Of a DNA stretch of 64,000 bases, positions 16,831 through 25,940 are shown piece after piece. The notes under the pieces were generated by a model. The model searched no databases, was not told the DNA's origin, and worked only from the letters and a program-made list of their open reading frames with translations. Source of the DNA: Pedobacter kyungheensis (GTDB lineage: Bacteria; Bacteroidota; Bacteroidia; Sphingobacteriales; Sphingobacteriaceae); NCBI RefSeq assembly GCF_000812965.1, contig NZ_JSYN01000017.1, forward strand, positions 1 through 64,000, read 5' to 3'. Position 1 is the stretch's first letter. Each line of letters starts with the position of its first letter. The position numbers were made by a program, and so were the translations under genes.

Positions 16831-17820
16831 TTAAACCAATTCTTTTTGAATCAGGTATTCGGCAATTTGAACTGCATTGGTAGCAGCACCTTTACGCAGG
16901 TTATCGGCAACAATCCAAAGGTTTAAAGCTTTAGGCACTGAATCGTCTCTACGGATACGGCCTACAAAAACTTCGTCTTTTTCGTGTGCATCTTTCGGCA
17001 TCGGGTATTTTAAATTAGCCACATCATCAACAACGATTACACCTGGTGCTTTTTCTAAAATACTGCGTACTTCTGCTAAATCGAAGTCATTTTCGAACTC
17101 GATATTAACCGACTCTGAGTGACCACCCATTACCGGAATACGAACGGTTGTAGCGGTAACTTTAATGCTGTCATCGCTCATGATTTTGTTCGTTTCCTTA
17201 ATCATCTTAATTTCTTCTTTAGTGTATCCGTTTTCGGTGAAAACATCGATATGCGGAAGCACGTTTAAGTCGATTTCGTATGCATAAGCTTTAGGGCCAT
17301 CAATGCCTTTACGCTCGTTCATTAACTGCTCTACAGCTTTTACGCCGGTACCGGTAACTGATTGGTAAGTTGAAACCACTACACGTTTAATTTTGTATTT
17401 ATCGTGTAAAGGCTTTAAAACCACAACCATTTGAATGGTAGAGCAGTTAGGGTTGGCAATAATTTTATTATCGATAGAAAGCTCGTGGGCATTAACCTCT
17501 GGTACTACCAATTTAATGGTTGGGTCCATTCTCCATGCCGAAGAGTTATCGATTACTGTAGTTCCGGCTTCTTTAAAGCGTGGAGCATGCTCCAACGAGG
17601 TGCTTCCACCAGCTGAAAATAAAGCGATATCCGGTTTCATGCTAATAGCGGTATCCATGCTAACAATTGGGAACTTCTTACCCTTAAAAGTAATTTCCTT
17701 ACCAACACTCTTCTCAGATGCTACGGGAATTAACTCTGTTAAAGGGAAATTTCTTTCCTCCAATACTTTTAACATGACAGTACCTACCAAACCGGTGGCA
17801 CCCACTACTGCTACTTTCAT
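16831..17820 (-). CDS. asd: Aspartate-semialdehyde dehydrogenase
   Basis: NADPH-dependent reduction of aspartyl phosphate to aspartate semialdehyde, the branch point to lysine/diaminopimelate, threonine and methionine. The 329 residues are family length. Visible marks are GATGLVG (7-13) for cofactor binding, FSAGGSTS, the catalytic cysteine C126 in NPNCSTIQ, the hydrophobic strand before VVVSTYQSVTGTG, and the catalytic His region VMGGHSES. Cytoplasmic. The gene has its own strong terminator and a spacer of about 240 bases upstream, so it is a single unit. No DAP- or lysine-pathway neighbours are present. Confidence 0.96.
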   Translation of the reverse strand: MKVAVVGATGLVGTVMLKVLEERNFPLTELIPVASEKSVGKEITFKGKKFPIVSMDTAISMKPDIALFSAGGSTSLEHAPRFKEAGTTVIDNSSAWRMDPTIKLVVPEVNAHELSIDNKIIANPNCSTIQMVVVLKPLHDKYKIKRVVVSTYQSVTGTGVKAVEQLMNERKGIDGPKAYAYEIDLNVLPHIDVFTENGYTKEEIKMIKETNKIMSDDSIKVTATTVRIPVMGGHSESVNIEFENDFDLAEVRSILEKAPGVIVVDDVANLKYPMPKDAHEKDEVFVGRIRRDDSVPKALNLWIVADNLRKGAATNAVQIAEYLIQKELV

Positions 17821-18019
17821 TTTAAATTTTAATTATATTTTATTAAACATTTGATGTAAGCCCAAATATGCTAAAAATTAAGCTTATATCCCTATTGTTA
17901 CCAATTTAATTTGCTTTTAATGGCAGAAATATTATTTTTTCAATAAATAATATTGTTTTTTAAAGAAAATATAATAGAAATCAGCTGAGGTACGGTTTCG
18001 AGCTGGAAGGGGAGAGTAA

Positions 18020-18048
18020 ACCTTGCAGGTATGGAAAACCTGCAAGGT
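18020..18048. repeat. Perfect 11-bp hairpin downstream of the TIM-barrel operon
   Basis: ACCTTGCAGGT (18020-18030) and ACCTGCAAGGT (18038-18048) around a 7-base loop, just after the last gene of the minus-strand operon. There is no strong T-run, so it could be a terminator of modest strength or a copy of a dispersed hairpin; a looser relative lies at 22870-22902. Confidence 0.65.
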
Positions 18049-18058
18049 CGTGGTAAGT

Positions 18059-18931
18059 TTATACCAGGTTGGCTTTAATATAATCGCAACTGGTTTTAAT
18101 AGAGCCGATTGGATCGGGTTTGTAATTGGTTTCGTGCTCAACAAAGAAATGTTGCATGCCTGAAAGTTTGGCTTGGGCAAAAATGGTTTTGAAATCAATT
18201 GAGCCATTTCCCACCTCGGTATTCCATTCGCGTTTGGTTTTGTCCATATCTTTAACGTGCCACATCGGGAAACGGCCCGGATACTTTTTAAACAAAGCCA
18301 GCGGATCGTTACCTGAGCGTACTACCCAGTATAAATCCATTTCAAAGTTAACCAGGTTTTTATCGGTTTCGCTTAAATAAACATCGTAACCAGTGGTATC
18401 ACCTAATTTTTTAAATTCAAAATCGTGGTTGTGGTAGGCAAATTTTAAGCCTGATGCTTTTGCAATTTCGGCAACCTTGTTAAAGTTTTCGGCAGTTTGT
18501 TTAAAACCATCTGCACCTTTACTCATATCAACGTGCGCACCGGCAATGGTAAAATATTTACCACCAATAGCCGCCGATGATTCGATATCTGCTTTTAATT
18601 TATCGGTTTTTCCGGTTTTTACAAAGTCGTCCATGCCGTAGTGACCACTTGGTGCTTTTAAACCATTTGCATCTAACAAGGCTTTAAATTCTTTTGGTGT
18701 TAAACCCCAGAACTTGCCATTAGAAAAACCATAGGTTTCTACTTCTTTGTACCCAGCCTGAGCTACCTTTTCGATAATACCTTTTACATCTTTTGGTAAT
18801 TCATCGCGTAGGGTATAAAGTTGTAAACCGATATTTTTCTTGGGTTTATCGAATGCGAAAGAGGGGATGAGTAAGGCTGCTCCGGCAGCTAGTCCTGCTT
18901 GCTTTAAGAATGTTCTTCTTGAATTCATCAC
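18059..18931 (-). CDS. Exported sugar phosphate isomerase/epimerase-like TIM-barrel protein (1)
   Basis: AP-endonuclease-2/xylose-isomerase-like TIM barrel (PF01261), 290 residues, with a Tat-type signal (NSRRTFLKQAGLAAGAALLIPS). Metal- and substrate-site segments are FAYHNHDFEF, NFEMDLYWVVRSG, WHVKDMDK and FVEHE. Proteins of this family next to GMC and DUF1080 genes are thought to handle keto-sugars or epimerise them outside the cytoplasm. It is the last gene of a tight minus-strand array and is separated from a close paralogue by 8 bases, so a tandem duplication is likely. The exact substrate is unknown. Confidence 0.85.
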   Translation of the reverse strand: MMNSRRTFLKQAGLAAGAALLIPSFAFDKPKKNIGLQLYTLRDELPKDVKGIIEKVAQAGYKEVETYGFSNGKFWGLTPKEFKALLDANGLKAPSGHYGMDDFVKTGKTDKLKADIESSAAIGGKYFTIAGAHVDMSKGADGFKQTAENFNKVAEIAKASGLKFAYHNHDFEFKKLGDTTGYDVYLSETDKNLVNFEMDLYWVVRSGNDPLALFKKYPGRFPMWHVKDMDKTKREWNTEVGNGSIDFKTIFAQAKLSGMQHFFVEHETNYKPDPIGSIKTSCDYIKANLV

Positions 18932-18939
18932 TTAAAAAA

Positions 18940-19815
18940 TTAAATAATTTCCTTTTTAATATAAGCGCAGCTCGCTGCAACCGAAGCCATTGGGTTTGGT
19001 TTGTAGTTGGTTTCGTGCTCTACAAAGAAATGTTTCATGCCCGAAAGTTTTGCCTGGGCAAAAATTGGTTTGAAATTAATAGAACCAGTACCTACCTCTG
19101 CATTTAAGGCTGGGTTGGCTTTATCCATATCCTTAACATGCCACATGGTAAAACGGCCCGGGTTTTCTTTAAACAGTTTTAAAGGATCGTTGCCTGAACG
19201 TACTACCCAATACAAATCGAGTTCAAAATCAACTAATTTCTTATCGGTATTTTTTAACAGAATTTCGTAACCAGTAGTATCGCCAATTTTGTCGAATTCG
19301 AAATTGTGGTTGTGGTAGGCCAGGCGGATACCTGCAGCTTTACACATTTTACCGGCTTCGTTTATACGTGCGGCAATTTTCTTGTAATCTTCAGCATTTT
19401 TTCTGATACCAGAATCCAACCATGGAATGGTTACATACTCACTTTTAAGCACTTTAGCTGCGGCAATTGCAGCTTTTAATTCGGTGGTGTTACCGTCGCT
19501 TAAATAACTTCCTAAGCCATAGTGACCACTTGGTGCTTTTAATCCATTATCATCAAGCAGTTTTTTTAACTGTACCGGTGTTAAACCCCAGAACTGATCT
19601 TTGATCGAAAAACCGTAGGTTTCTACTTCTTTGAAGCCAGCTTTGGCAATTTTTGCGATGGTTCCTTTTACATCTTTTGGCAATTCATCTCTTAGAGAGT
19701 AAAGTTGCAGACCAACTGCTCTTTTATCGGCAGCTGCGAAAACAAATGATGGAACCAGTAGTGCTGCTGCTGCAGCCATACTGCTGTTTATTATAAAATT
19801 TCTTCTTGATATCAT
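18940..19815 (-). CDS. Exported sugar phosphate isomerase/epimerase-like TIM-barrel protein (2)
   Basis: Paralogue of the 18059 gene with the same layout and length (291 residues): Tat-type signal (ISRRNFIINSSMAAAAALLVPS), then a TIM barrel with LAYHNHNFEF, DFELDLYWVVRSG, MWHVKDMDKA and FVEHETNYKPNPM. Large blocks are identical to the neighbour, including LYWVVRSGNDPL and AQAKLSGM.HFFVEHETNYKP, which shows recent tandem duplication. It differs in the second quarter (LKSEYVTIPWLDSGI against IGGKYFTIAGAHVDM), where substrate contacts often lie, so the copies may have diverged in specificity. It is 8 bases from each neighbour in the operon. Confidence 0.85.
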   Translation of the reverse strand: MISRRNFIINSSMAAAAALLVPSFVFAAADKRAVGLQLYSLRDELPKDVKGTIAKIAKAGFKEVETYGFSIKDQFWGLTPVQLKKLLDDNGLKAPSGHYGLGSYLSDGNTTELKAAIAAAKVLKSEYVTIPWLDSGIRKNAEDYKKIAARINEAGKMCKAAGIRLAYHNHNFEFDKIGDTTGYEILLKNTDKKLVDFELDLYWVVRSGNDPLKLFKENPGRFTMWHVKDMDKANPALNAEVGTGSINFKPIFAQAKLSGMKHFFVEHETNYKPNPMASVAASCAYIKKEII

Positions 19816-19823
19816 AACGTAGA

Positions 19824-20714
19824 TTAAATATCGCAGATCTCAACTGCCTTTTTTAACGAGGCTATTTTGTCTGCATGTTTAGGTATAAATTCTTGTGCAA
19901 CATAACCTTTAAAACCTGTTTCGGCAATGGCTTTCATAATTGCAGGATAATACAACTCCTGGGTATCGTCTATTTCATTGCGACCCGGTACACCTGCAGT
20001 GTGATAGTGCGCAATGTATTGGTGATAATCTCTGATGTTTCTGATCACATCACCTTCATCAATTTGCATGTGATAAATATCGTAAAGCAATTTGAAGTTT
20101 TCTGAGCCTACACGTTTGCAAAGCTCAGCACCCCACGAGGTTCTGTCGCATTGGTAATCTTTGTGGTTTAGTTTACTGTTTAGAAGTTCCATTACCAGTA
20201 CCACATTGTGTTTTTCGGCTAAAGGAATTAATTGTTTAAGTCCTTTTACGCAGTTGTTCCATCCGGTTTCGTCGTCTTTGCCACGGCGGTTACCGCTAAA
20301 GCAGATCAGGTTTTTATAACCTGCAGCCGCCACAAGCGGAATCATTTCAGTATAGTTTTTGATCAGCTTTTCATGGAATTTTTCATCATTAAAACCATCA
20401 ACCAGGTTAATTTCGGCGCCATTGCACATAGTCGATTCTAAACCATGTTTTTTTAAGGTAGGCCAGTCTTTCGGACCTACCAGATCAATGCCTTTAATCC
20501 CAATTTTTTTGGCTTCAACGCAAAGTGCTTCTACATCGAAACTACTAAAACACCAGCGACATACCGCATGGTTAATATTTCCTTTTAGCCTGAGCGGCTC
20601 GTTTGATTCTGGTTTATCCATTGCTAAGGCTGATAGTCCTGAAGAAACACCCACTGCCGCAGTACCTGCAACAATATTCTTTAACGCGTTTCTTCTGTTG
20701 ATTTTTGAGGCCAT
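19824..20714 (-). CDS. Exported hydroxypyruvate-isomerase-like TIM-barrel protein
   Basis: TIM-barrel protein of 296 residues with a Tat-type start (INRRNALKNIVAGTAAVGVSSGL). It is closer to the hydroxypyruvate isomerase (Hyi) branch than to the 18059/18940 pair, shown by VLVMELLNSK, LLYDIYHMQIDEGDV, AHYHTAGVPGRNEIDDTQELYYP and VAQEFIP. Glu and Asp/His metal ligands of the fold are retained. True Hyi enzymes are cytoplasmic, whereas this one has an export signal, so it probably acts on a periplasmic sugar intermediate. It lies 1 base after the MFS gene, so the two are co-transcribed. Confidence 0.85.
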   Translation of the reverse strand: MASKINRRNALKNIVAGTAAVGVSSGLSALAMDKPESNEPLRLKGNINHAVCRWCFSSFDVEALCVEAKKIGIKGIDLVGPKDWPTLKKHGLESTMCNGAEINLVDGFNDEKFHEKLIKNYTEMIPLVAAAGYKNLICFSGNRRGKDDETGWNNCVKGLKQLIPLAEKHNVVLVMELLNSKLNHKDYQCDRTSWGAELCKRVGSENFKLLYDIYHMQIDEGDVIRNIRDYHQYIAHYHTAGVPGRNEIDDTQELYYPAIMKAIAETGFKGYVAQEFIPKHADKIASLKKAVEICDI

Positions 20715-20715
20715 A

Positions 20716-21957
20716 TTAAACAGTTTTAGCTTCTACTTCCGATTTTGTTTTATCGTTGAATACTAATGCAAAAAGCAAAAATACAACCAGGGCAATACCA
20801 GCAGGAATGATCCAGATCATTTTCCAGTCCATAGTGCCATCTACCGCTTTGTAGGCATCAGATATTTTACCAGCAACAGCAAAACCGATTAACATACCTA
20901 CACCATAGGTAGCCAAAGTAATTAAGCCCTGAGCAGAGCTTTTAAATCTTTCGCCGGCTTTAGAGTTAGTATAAATCTGACCAGAAACAAAGAAGAAATC
21001 GTAGCATACCCCGTGTAAGGCAATACCTAAAATCAGCATGAAGCTTAGTTCGCCGGCGTTACCATAAGCAAAGAGGGCGTAACGTACAGCCCATGCCAGC
21101 ATACCTACCAGGATGGTCATTTTAAAGCCGAAACGTTTAAAAAATACAGGTATAAACAATAAGAACAACACTTCTGAAGCCTGACCGATAGTCATTTTAC
21201 CAGTTGGGTTATCCATGCCAATATTAGAAAGGAATGGGTTTGCATTCTGGTAATAAAAGGCCAACGGAATACAAATCAGGATTGAAGAGATAAAGAAAAT
21301 CAGGAAGTTCCTGTCTTTTAATAATTTTAAGGCATCAAGACCCAATACATCCGAAATGGTAATTTTTTCATCTGATGAAACTTTAGGTGGCGTTTTAGGT
21401 AAAGTAAAGCTGAACAAGCCTAAAGCTAAAGAAACAATACCAGCCATCAGGAAAGTATTTTTTAGCAAGCCTGCTTCTGTGCCTTCTTTTGAATCCCAGT
21501 GGAAGAAGTAGCTGATTAATAAACCGGCAGCAATCCAGCCAATGGTTCCGAAAATACGGATAGAAGAAAATTCTTTCTCCGGATCTTTCATCTGATTAAA
21601 AGAAACGGAGTTTACCAGGGCTAGGGTAGGCATGAACAAAATCATGTAACCTAAAACGTAAGGATAGAATACGCTAACATCGGTTGCATTGTACATTTGG
21701 TACATCAATACAGCGCCGATAATGTGTAAAACACCTAAAATGCGCTCTGCATTAAAATACCTGTCGGCGATTAAACCAACAATAAAAGGGGCAATAATTG
21801 CACCCCACGATTGAGTAGAAAATACAGCACCGGTTTCGGCGCCTGTAGCTTTTAAGTTATTTCCTAAGAAAGTACCAAGGGTAACAAACCAGGCGCCCCA
21901 GATAAAAAATTCCAGGAACATCATGGCAGAAAGTTTAAAGCGAGTAGTGTTATTCAT
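20716..21957 (-). CDS. MFS transporter, nucleoside:H+ symporter (NupG/XapB) type
   Basis: Inner-membrane transporter of 413 residues with about 12 helices. The N-terminal RFKLSAMMFLEFFIWGAWFVTLG and the segments FNQMKDPEKEFSSIRIFGTIGWIAAG and GQIYTNSKAGERFKSSAQGLI are those of the nucleoside-H+ symporter family (PF03825). In Bacteroidota, members beside GMC/Gfo-Idh/TIM-barrel genes more likely carry sugars or modified sugars than nucleosides; that is inference from context. It is the first gene of a four-gene array with the Hyi-like and two TIM-barrel genes. A 217-base spacer upstream separates it from DUF1080. Confidence 0.87.
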   Translation of the reverse strand: MNNTTRFKLSAMMFLEFFIWGAWFVTLGTFLGNNLKATGAETGAVFSTQSWGAIIAPFIVGLIADRYFNAERILGVLHIIGAVLMYQMYNATDVSVFYPYVLGYMILFMPTLALVNSVSFNQMKDPEKEFSSIRIFGTIGWIAAGLLISYFFHWDSKEGTEAGLLKNTFLMAGIVSLALGLFSFTLPKTPPKVSSDEKITISDVLGLDALKLLKDRNFLIFFISSILICIPLAFYYQNANPFLSNIGMDNPTGKMTIGQASEVLFLLFIPVFFKRFGFKMTILVGMLAWAVRYALFAYGNAGELSFMLILGIALHGVCYDFFFVSGQIYTNSKAGERFKSSAQGLITLATYGVGMLIGFAVAGKISDAYKAVDGTMDWKMIWIIPAGIALVVFLLFALVFNDKTKSEVEAKTV

Positions 21958-22174
21958 TTGGTTTATATAAGGTTTTTAGGTTTACGGTTTAAGGCGTAAG
22001 GTTAAGCTAAAGATATAAATCTTCGGCCTTACTTTACGCCCTGCCTTATTATTTTTAAGGTTTTAGGTGCGGGTTAGAGCAAAAGAAAGAAAATCCTTTC
22101 AACCCTATACCTTTATGTGGTTAAGGCGCATGAAAGGAAACCTCTAGCCTTCAACCTTACACCTTCTACCTCTA

Positions 22175-22855
22175 TTATAGTTCTTTTATAGAGATATTTT
22201 TGTACCAAACCTCATCACCATGATCTTGCAATGCAATTTTACCGGTTTTGAAAGTTCCCCAGTTTTCCCAGGTTGCAAATTTACTGCCAGCTACAATTTT
22301 TTTCCAGCTCTCATCCCAAAGGGTAGTTTTTACAACTTCAACACCGTTTAGGATTAAGGTTAATTTACCTTTTTTGCTGATAATTTCAGCTTTGTTCCAT
22401 TCGCCTACTGCTTTTACAGGCTCTGATGAACTTTTTACAAGATCATATAAATCGCCCGCGCGGTGTTTGGTAATTTTACCATCAGGGTGACCGTCGTTAT
22501 CAATTACCTGCATTTCTAAACCAGTAGAGTAAGTTGCATGGTATTTAGGCTCTTCGTGCACATAAAAAATAAGTCCACTGTTGGCTTTTGGTGCAACTTT
22601 CCACTCGTATTTTAAATGGAAATCGCCGTATTCTTTATCGGTAACCAAATCACCACCACCATCTTTTCCTTTGGTAGCTAAATCTAAATGCAATGCACCA
22701 TCTTGTACCTGCCATGCACTGCCAACAGTAGTTTTGTTGTAAGTGTGCCAGCCAGTTGTAGTTTTACCATCAAACAATGGTTTAAAGCCTTTTTGTGCTT
22801 TTGATATTTGCGTAACTGCTAACAGGATGCAAGCAGAAAGAAAGATTTTTTTCAT
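22175..22855 (-). CDS. Exported DUF1080 (3-keto-disaccharide hydrolase-type) protein
   Basis: Secreted beta-sandwich protein of 226 residues with signal peptide (MKKIFLSACILLAVTQISKA). The DUF1080/PF06439 fold is clear from FKPLFDGKTTTGWHTY, FHLKYEWKVAPKANSGLIFYV, GLEMQVIDNDGHPDGK and GEWNKAEIISKKGKLTLILNGVEV. Established work assigns members of this family to hydrolysis of 3-keto-glycosides after a dehydrogenase has oxidised C3; the lectin-like fold also leaves binding roles possible. Its neighbours here (GMC oxidoreductase, Gfo/Idh/MocA, cytochrome c) fit the hydrolase role. It follows the Gfo/Idh gene by 61 bases, a spacer holding a small palindrome. Confidence 0.88.
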   Translation of the reverse strand: MKKIFLSACILLAVTQISKAQKGFKPLFDGKTTTGWHTYNKTTVGSAWQVQDGALHLDLATKGKDGGGDLVTDKEYGDFHLKYEWKVAPKANSGLIFYVHEEPKYHATYSTGLEMQVIDNDGHPDGKITKHRAGDLYDLVKSSSEPVKAVGEWNKAEIISKKGKLTLILNGVEVVKTTLWDESWKKIVAGSKFATWENWGTFKTGKIALQDHGDEVWYKNISIKEL

Positions 22856-22869
22856 GTTTTTTTTAAATT

Positions 22870-22902
22870 AAACCTCGTAGGTTTTTAAAACCTATAGGGT
22901 TT
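22870..22902. repeat. Imperfect palindrome between DUF1080 and Gfo/Idh genes
   Basis: AAACCTCGTAGGTTTT and AAAACCTATAGGGTTT form an imperfect inverted repeat within the intergenic gap of the operon. It is similar in design to the hairpin at 18020-18048 (ACCTnnnAGGT core). It may stabilise or attenuate mRNA, or be a dispersed element. Confidence 0.45.
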
Positions 22903-22916
22903 GTAAATCCTTTTTA

Positions 22917-24374
22917 TTAAAGTGTTAAATTATTCCAGCCTTTGCGATATTCGCGTTTTACAAACTGGTTTGCATCATCAAAGTTGGTTACCTTCATGTT
23001 GTCGTTATCCCATAGCATTTTGGTGTATCTGCCCGGATAAGTTACCTTACCATTTACCGTTTTCTGGATATCGAAACTTCTGATTGCAAGGTTAGCCATT
23101 AATAAAGCTTCGGTTAACGGACCTGCAATTTCGAATGGCGAACTTACTTCCTGCTTACCGTAACCTGCAATTGCTGCTTCTACCCACTGTTTGTAATGGC
23201 CATTGGCACCATCAGGTACACGTGCATATTTAGGTTTAACGTTAATGTCCTTATTTCTGCTTAGTGGCAATAATTTTGGATTGGCACTGTAGGTTTCAGA
23301 CATCATTTTACCTTTGGTTCCGATAAATAGGGTACCGTTACCACCATCACCAAAAGTTTCATTGGCTTCCAGTTCTTCCGGACGCTCTGGCTGGATGCCA
23401 CCGTCCATCCAATGTAAGGTTACTTCGCCTTTGGTTTTATCAGTTTTAGGGAACCTTAAGGTAACATGGCTTGATGGCGGGCAGCTTTCCGGGAAATAAC
23501 CGCGTTTAAATTCATCAACATAAACAGAGCCTACACTCGCCTCAACTTCTTTAGCGTATTTTAAATTTAACACACTGAAAGGAGCTTCGATTAAGTGGCA
23601 GCCCATATCGCCTAATGCACCTGTTCCGTAATCCCACCAGCCACGCCAGTTAAAAGGAACCAGTTTATCAACAAAATCTTTTTCAGGGGCAGTTCCTAAC
23701 CATAAATTCCAGTCTAATTCTTTTGGAATTTCGGCCTTTTTTGTTGGCCATGGAATACCCTGAGGCCAAACCGGACGATTGGTCCAGGCATAAACAGTAT
23801 GTACATCGCCAATTAAACCGGCTTCGTACCACTCTTTCATTTGGCGCGGGCCATCGTTTGATGCCCCCTGATTACCCATTTGCGTAACTACCTTATATTT
23901 TTTTGCGGCAGCAGTTAAAATGCGGGCCTCATAAATATCATGCGTTAAGGGTTTTTGAACATACACGTGCTTACCCAGTTGCATTGCTGCAAGTGCCTGG
24001 ATGGCATGGTTATGATCGGGAGTGGAAACAGAGACTGCATCGAAGTTTTTATGCTCCTTATCCAGCATTTCGCGCCAGTCTTTATAGTATTTGGCTTTAG
24101 GGAAAGCTTTTACGCTATTGGCAGCACGACGATCGTCTACATCGCACAGAAAAGCGATATCTGCTTTTCCGCTTTTGTAAAACATATCTAAATCGCTCTG
24201 GCCTTTACCGCCAACACCAATACCGGCAACCAATAAACGGTCGCTTGGCGCTAAATAACCCGGACCGCCCAAAACATGGCGCGGAACAATCATAAATGCA
24301 GCAGCAGCGATAGCTGTTGTTTTAATAAAATCACGACGGTTACTCGTGGTTTTATTTTCTTGCTCTGTTTTCAT
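22917..24374 (-). CDS. Exported Gfo/Idh/MocA-family oxidoreductase
   Basis: NAD(P)-type glucose-fructose-oxidoreductase family protein of 485 residues with a Tat-like signal (SNRRDFIKTTAIAAAAFMIVP). The Rossmann start is VAGIGVGGKGQSDLDM, and the family's lysine is in YVQKPLTHDIYEA (the usual EKP reads QKP). A C-terminal domain with WRGWWDYGTGALGDMGCHLIEAPF marks the Bacteroidota exported subgroup. Such Tat-exported members bring their cofactor from the cytoplasm and interconvert sugar alcohol and keto forms, or serve as glycosidases by an oxidative mechanism. It lies 32 bases after the cytochrome c gene in the operon and 61 before DUF1080. Confidence 0.88.
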   Translation of the reverse strand: MKTEQENKTTSNRRDFIKTTAIAAAAFMIVPRHVLGGPGYLAPSDRLLVAGIGVGGKGQSDLDMFYKSGKADIAFLCDVDDRRAANSVKAFPKAKYYKDWREMLDKEHKNFDAVSVSTPDHNHAIQALAAMQLGKHVYVQKPLTHDIYEARILTAAAKKYKVVTQMGNQGASNDGPRQMKEWYEAGLIGDVHTVYAWTNRPVWPQGIPWPTKKAEIPKELDWNLWLGTAPEKDFVDKLVPFNWRGWWDYGTGALGDMGCHLIEAPFSVLNLKYAKEVEASVGSVYVDEFKRGYFPESCPPSSHVTLRFPKTDKTKGEVTLHWMDGGIQPERPEELEANETFGDGGNGTLFIGTKGKMMSETYSANPKLLPLSRNKDINVKPKYARVPDGANGHYKQWVEAAIAGYGKQEVSSPFEIAGPLTEALLMANLAIRSFDIQKTVNGKVTYPGRYTKMLWDNDNMKVTNFDDANQFVKREYRKGWNNLTL

Positions 24375-24406
24375 ATGAGGTAAATCGATTTGCTAATGAG
24401 GTTAAA

Positions 24407-24787
24407 TTATTTTTTTAACGACAAAATATATTTTACCATTAATTTTGCATCGTCTTTTTTAAGTGTAGCATGTGCAGTCATTGGCATGTTGCCCCAAACT
24501 CCGGTACCCCCTTTAATAATTTTATCGGCTAACATGTTGATGTTTTTCTCTGTAGCAGGATATTTTTTAGCAATATCTACATAAGCAGGGCCAATAATTT
24601 TGTTGGTTTTGTTGTGGCAACCTAAACAGTCGTTTTTGTTGATCAGTTTTTCACCCGGGTTTGATTGAAAAGCATGGTTTGCCATAGTTGCTGTTGCAAC
24701 TGCACTTTTCTCTTTCGCTAAATCTGCTTTCGTGAAAGACGCCATAAAAATGACTACAGCGCCTAAAATTAAAAATGTTTTTTTCAT
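24407..24787 (-). CDS. Monoheme c-type cytochrome
   Basis: Small exported class I cytochrome c, 126 residues after the ATG at 24787, with signal (MKKTFLILGAVVIFMASFTKA). The haem site is C54-L-G-C57-H58 in NDCLGCHNK, and the distal Met is probably M103 in WGNMPMTAH. It is likely the periplasmic electron acceptor of the GMC dehydrogenase encoded nearby, delivering electrons to the respiratory chain; this is inferred from context. The gene lies between the TIM-barrel gene at 24879 and the Gfo/Idh gene. An upstream in-frame ATG at 24823 would add 12 basic residues that do not fit a signal peptide. Confidence 0.88.
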   Translation of the reverse strand: MKKTFLILGAVVIFMASFTKADLAKEKSAVATATMANHAFQSNPGEKLINKNDCLGCHNKTNKIIGPAYVDIAKKYPATEKNINMLADKIIKGGTGVWGNMPMTAHATLKKDDAKLMVKYILSLKK

Positions 24788-24878
24788 TGTGTGTTTTGTT
24801 TTTATTCGTATTCGGGCTGACATAAGCGGTAATGTTAATTTGTTTTGCTTATGCAGGTTTACTTGCTTTTTATTAATG

Positions 24879-25931
24879 TTATAGTCCTAATATTTTTTTA
24901 TTGAAAGCACTATCACTACCCGATGCTGCAAAATCGTCGAATGCTTTATCGGTTACATTGATAATGTTCTTTTTAATAAACTCGGCACCTTCACGCGCGC
25001 CATCCTGCTGATTTTTAATGCAGCATTCCCACTCCATAACGGCCCAACCTTTAAAATCGTATTGTGCCAGTTTGCTGAAGATGGTTTTAAAATCAACCTG
25101 TCCATCGCCAGGTGAGCGGTAACGGCCTGCACGGTTTGCCCAGCTTTGGTAACCACCAAAAGTACCTTGTTTACCTGTCGGATTAAATTCTGCATCCTTA
25201 ACATGAAAGGCTTTAATTCTTTCGTGATAAAAATCGATGTACTGAATATAATCTAACTGTTGCAATACAAAGTGTGATGGATCATACAATAAGCATGCCC
25301 TTGGGTGATTATTTACTGCTGCCAGGAACATTTCGTATGTTTCACCGTCAAATAAATCTTCGCCAGGGTGTATTTCGTAGCAAACATCTACTCCACATTG
25401 ATCAAATTCATTCAAAATGGGAGTCCAGCGTTTGGCCAGTTCGGCAAAGCCTTCTTCTACCAAACCAGCAGGGCGTTGCGGCCATGGGTGAAAATATTGC
25501 CATAATAACGAACCGCTAAAGGTAGCGTGAGCGTTTAATCCCAAATTTTGCGATGCTTTGGCGGCATATTTCATTTGTTGTATTGCCCATTCTGTTCTCG
25601 CTTTTGGGTTTTTATGTACTTCTTTTGGTGCAAAAGCATCAAATAAGTCATCATAAGCAGGGTGCACCGCAACCAGCTGACCTTGTAAGTGGGTAGATAG
25701 TTCGGTTATCTCTAAACCATGGGCGGCGATTTTACCTTTTAATTCATCAGCATAGGTTTTGCTTTCTGCCGCTTGTTTAAGGTCAATAAAGCGGGCATCG
25801 AGCGTTGGCATCTGGATACCTTTAAATCCTAAATCTGCAGCCCATTTGCAAATATTATCGAGCGAATTAAACGGCGCTTCGTCGCTTATAAACTGTGCTA
25901 AAAATACAGCGGGTCCTTTTATTGTTGTCAT
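24879..25931 (-). CDS. Cytoplasmic sugar phosphate isomerase/epimerase-like TIM-barrel protein
   Basis: 350-residue TIM-barrel protein (PF01261) without a signal peptide, unlike the other barrel proteins of the island. Putative metal ligands lie in VCYEIHPGEDLFDGE, LYDPSHFVLQQLDY, FHVKDAEF and WAVMEWECC. The segment HPWPQRPAGLVEEGFAELAKRW is typical of a widespread subfamily found beside Gfo/Idh/MocA genes. It lies only 9 bases downstream of the 25941 gene, so the two are co-translated and probably act on the same imported keto-sugar in the cytoplasm. Exact reaction unknown. Confidence 0.85.
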   Translation of the reverse strand: MTTIKGPAVFLAQFISDEAPFNSLDNICKWAADLGFKGIQMPTLDARFIDLKQAAESKTYADELKGKIAAHGLEITELSTHLQGQLVAVHPAYDDLFDAFAPKEVHKNPKARTEWAIQQMKYAAKASQNLGLNAHATFSGSLLWQYFHPWPQRPAGLVEEGFAELAKRWTPILNEFDQCGVDVCYEIHPGEDLFDGETYEMFLAAVNNHPRACLLYDPSHFVLQQLDYIQYIDFYHERIKAFHVKDAEFNPTGKQGTFGGYQSWANRAGRYRSPGDGQVDFKTIFSKLAQYDFKGWAVMEWECCIKNQQDGAREGAEFIKKNIINVTDKAFDDFAASGSDSAFNKKILGL

Positions 25932-25940
25932 GCCGGATGA

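Noticed and set aside
17932..18207. 91-codon open frame on the minus strand
   Set aside because: It overlaps the TIM-barrel gene at 18059 in another frame and contains the hairpin at 18020-18048.
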